64,000 bases of DNA from NCBI GenBank assembly GCA_024449915.1, contig JAMZAV010000052.1, positions 434,001 through 498,000 of the forward strand. Reading direction: 5' to 3'. This DNA is from Sweltsa coloradensis. Lineage: Eukaryota > Arthropoda > Insecta > Plecoptera > Chloroperlidae. The first letter of the stretch is position 1; every line of letters starts with the position of its first letter. Under the pieces are notes generated by a model. The model had not been told where the DNA came from, did not search any database, and saw only the letters and a list, made by a program, of their open reading frames with translations. Positions 63,589 through 64,000 of this stretch are shown in pieces. Made by a program: the position numbers and the translations under genes.

Positions 63589-63779
63589 TAGGGATGGGAC
63601 GTTTAAACGTTTAAACGTTTAGTGGACGGTTAGAGGTTATTAAATTCACAAAACGTTTAGTAAAAAAAAAAAAAAATTTTTTTTTTTTTTTTTTTTTAGA
63701 AAATAGGGTTGAACGTTTAAAACGCGATTAGTTCAAGGGGTTAAACGTTTACGAAATTAAACGCTTTTTCCCATCCCTA
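63589..63779. mobile_element. 191-bp hAT MITE, exact 8-bp duplication
   Basis: The tips TAGGGATGGGA and TCCCATCCCTA are exact inverted copies. The flanks 63581-63588 and 63780-63787 are both ACTGGAAG. The interior repeats GTTTAAACG and AAACGTTTA words and has an A-run followed by a T-run that forms a hairpin. No ORF. Confidence 0.9.
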
Positions 63780-64000
63780 ACTGGAAGCGTAGCGATTACC
63801 ATGCGCAGTAGTTTCCGATGTTTGTATTCCTCGCGTTGCGCGTACGTAACATGGAAGCTCTCGATCCGCGGTCGTATCAAACTAAGTTCAGACGGTCAGT
63901 TCAAGGTCGCGTCACAACGAAATGACGTGTCGGGTTTATTCCCACCAATGTTCAAGTATAGCTCGGCGTTTAGTTGAAATCCAATCTTCACAGTAAATAC

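Noticed and set aside
1..64000. CRISPR arrays, bacterial operons, rRNA genes
   Set aside because: No regularly spaced repeats with unique spacers, no Shine-Dalgarno-led gene clusters, and no rRNA-like sequence were seen.

Overview
This window is eukaryotic nuclear DNA from an animal. It has spliced genes with GT-AG introns of 1 to 10 kb, dense interspersed repeats, tRNA-derived SINEs, LINEs and many short DNA transposons. It contains no bacterial operon, rRNA array or CRISPR array. The protein matches and repeat types suggest a marine invertebrate. The very frequent palindrome TAGGCCTA reminds me of echinoderm or other invertebrate deuterostome genomes, but this placement is an inference and is not proven.

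Two conserved host genes are present, transcribed away from each other. CARS1 (cytosolic cysteinyl-tRNA synthetase) is on the minus strand in five coding exons between 31904 and 14672. It is complete at about 742 residues, and all four exon junctions agree in phase. UTP15 (a WD40 subunit of the small-subunit processome, needed for 18S rRNA maturation) is on the plus strand. Three coding exons lie between 44749 and 62382, and its last exons fall beyond the window. Both genes serve protein synthesis, but nothing here shows shared control; their start codons are 12.8 kb apart.

Layout: 1-14.6 kb is intergenic with several inverted-repeat elements, including an 880-bp hAT element with an exact 8-bp target duplication and a second hAT element holding a short BED-finger ORF and a nested MITE. 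14.7-31.9 kb is CARS1. Its 9.85-kb intron 2 holds a Helentron-like element, a SINE, and a hAT element (8-bp duplication TGTATCAT) that was itself interrupted by a Ty3/gypsy element with 229/226-bp LTRs. Its intron 1 holds a SINE, a palindromic Penelope-type element with hammerhead motifs, and fragments. 32-44.7 kb is the divergent intergenic region, with two Helentron-like elements, a LINE remnant, a complex palindromic repeat region (38-40.6 kb) and a LINE with an open 1.4-kb reverse transcriptase frame. 44.7-64 kb is UTP15. Its introns hold a 3.2-kb inverted-repeat element with one ORF, further foldback elements, five Helentron-like copies, and a degraded RT-RNase H LINE carrying its own MITE insertion.

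The most interesting material is repeat biology. A superfamily of nonautonomous elements has shared termini (asymmetric inverted repeats, a terminal stem and a CTAG|T end) around unrelated interiors. Two SINE families share a 3' stem-loop. A hairpin module built on CCTTTAACGTCGCTATTTT recurs across 38-49.3 kb. A palindromic element carries hammerhead-ribozyme motifs in both arms.
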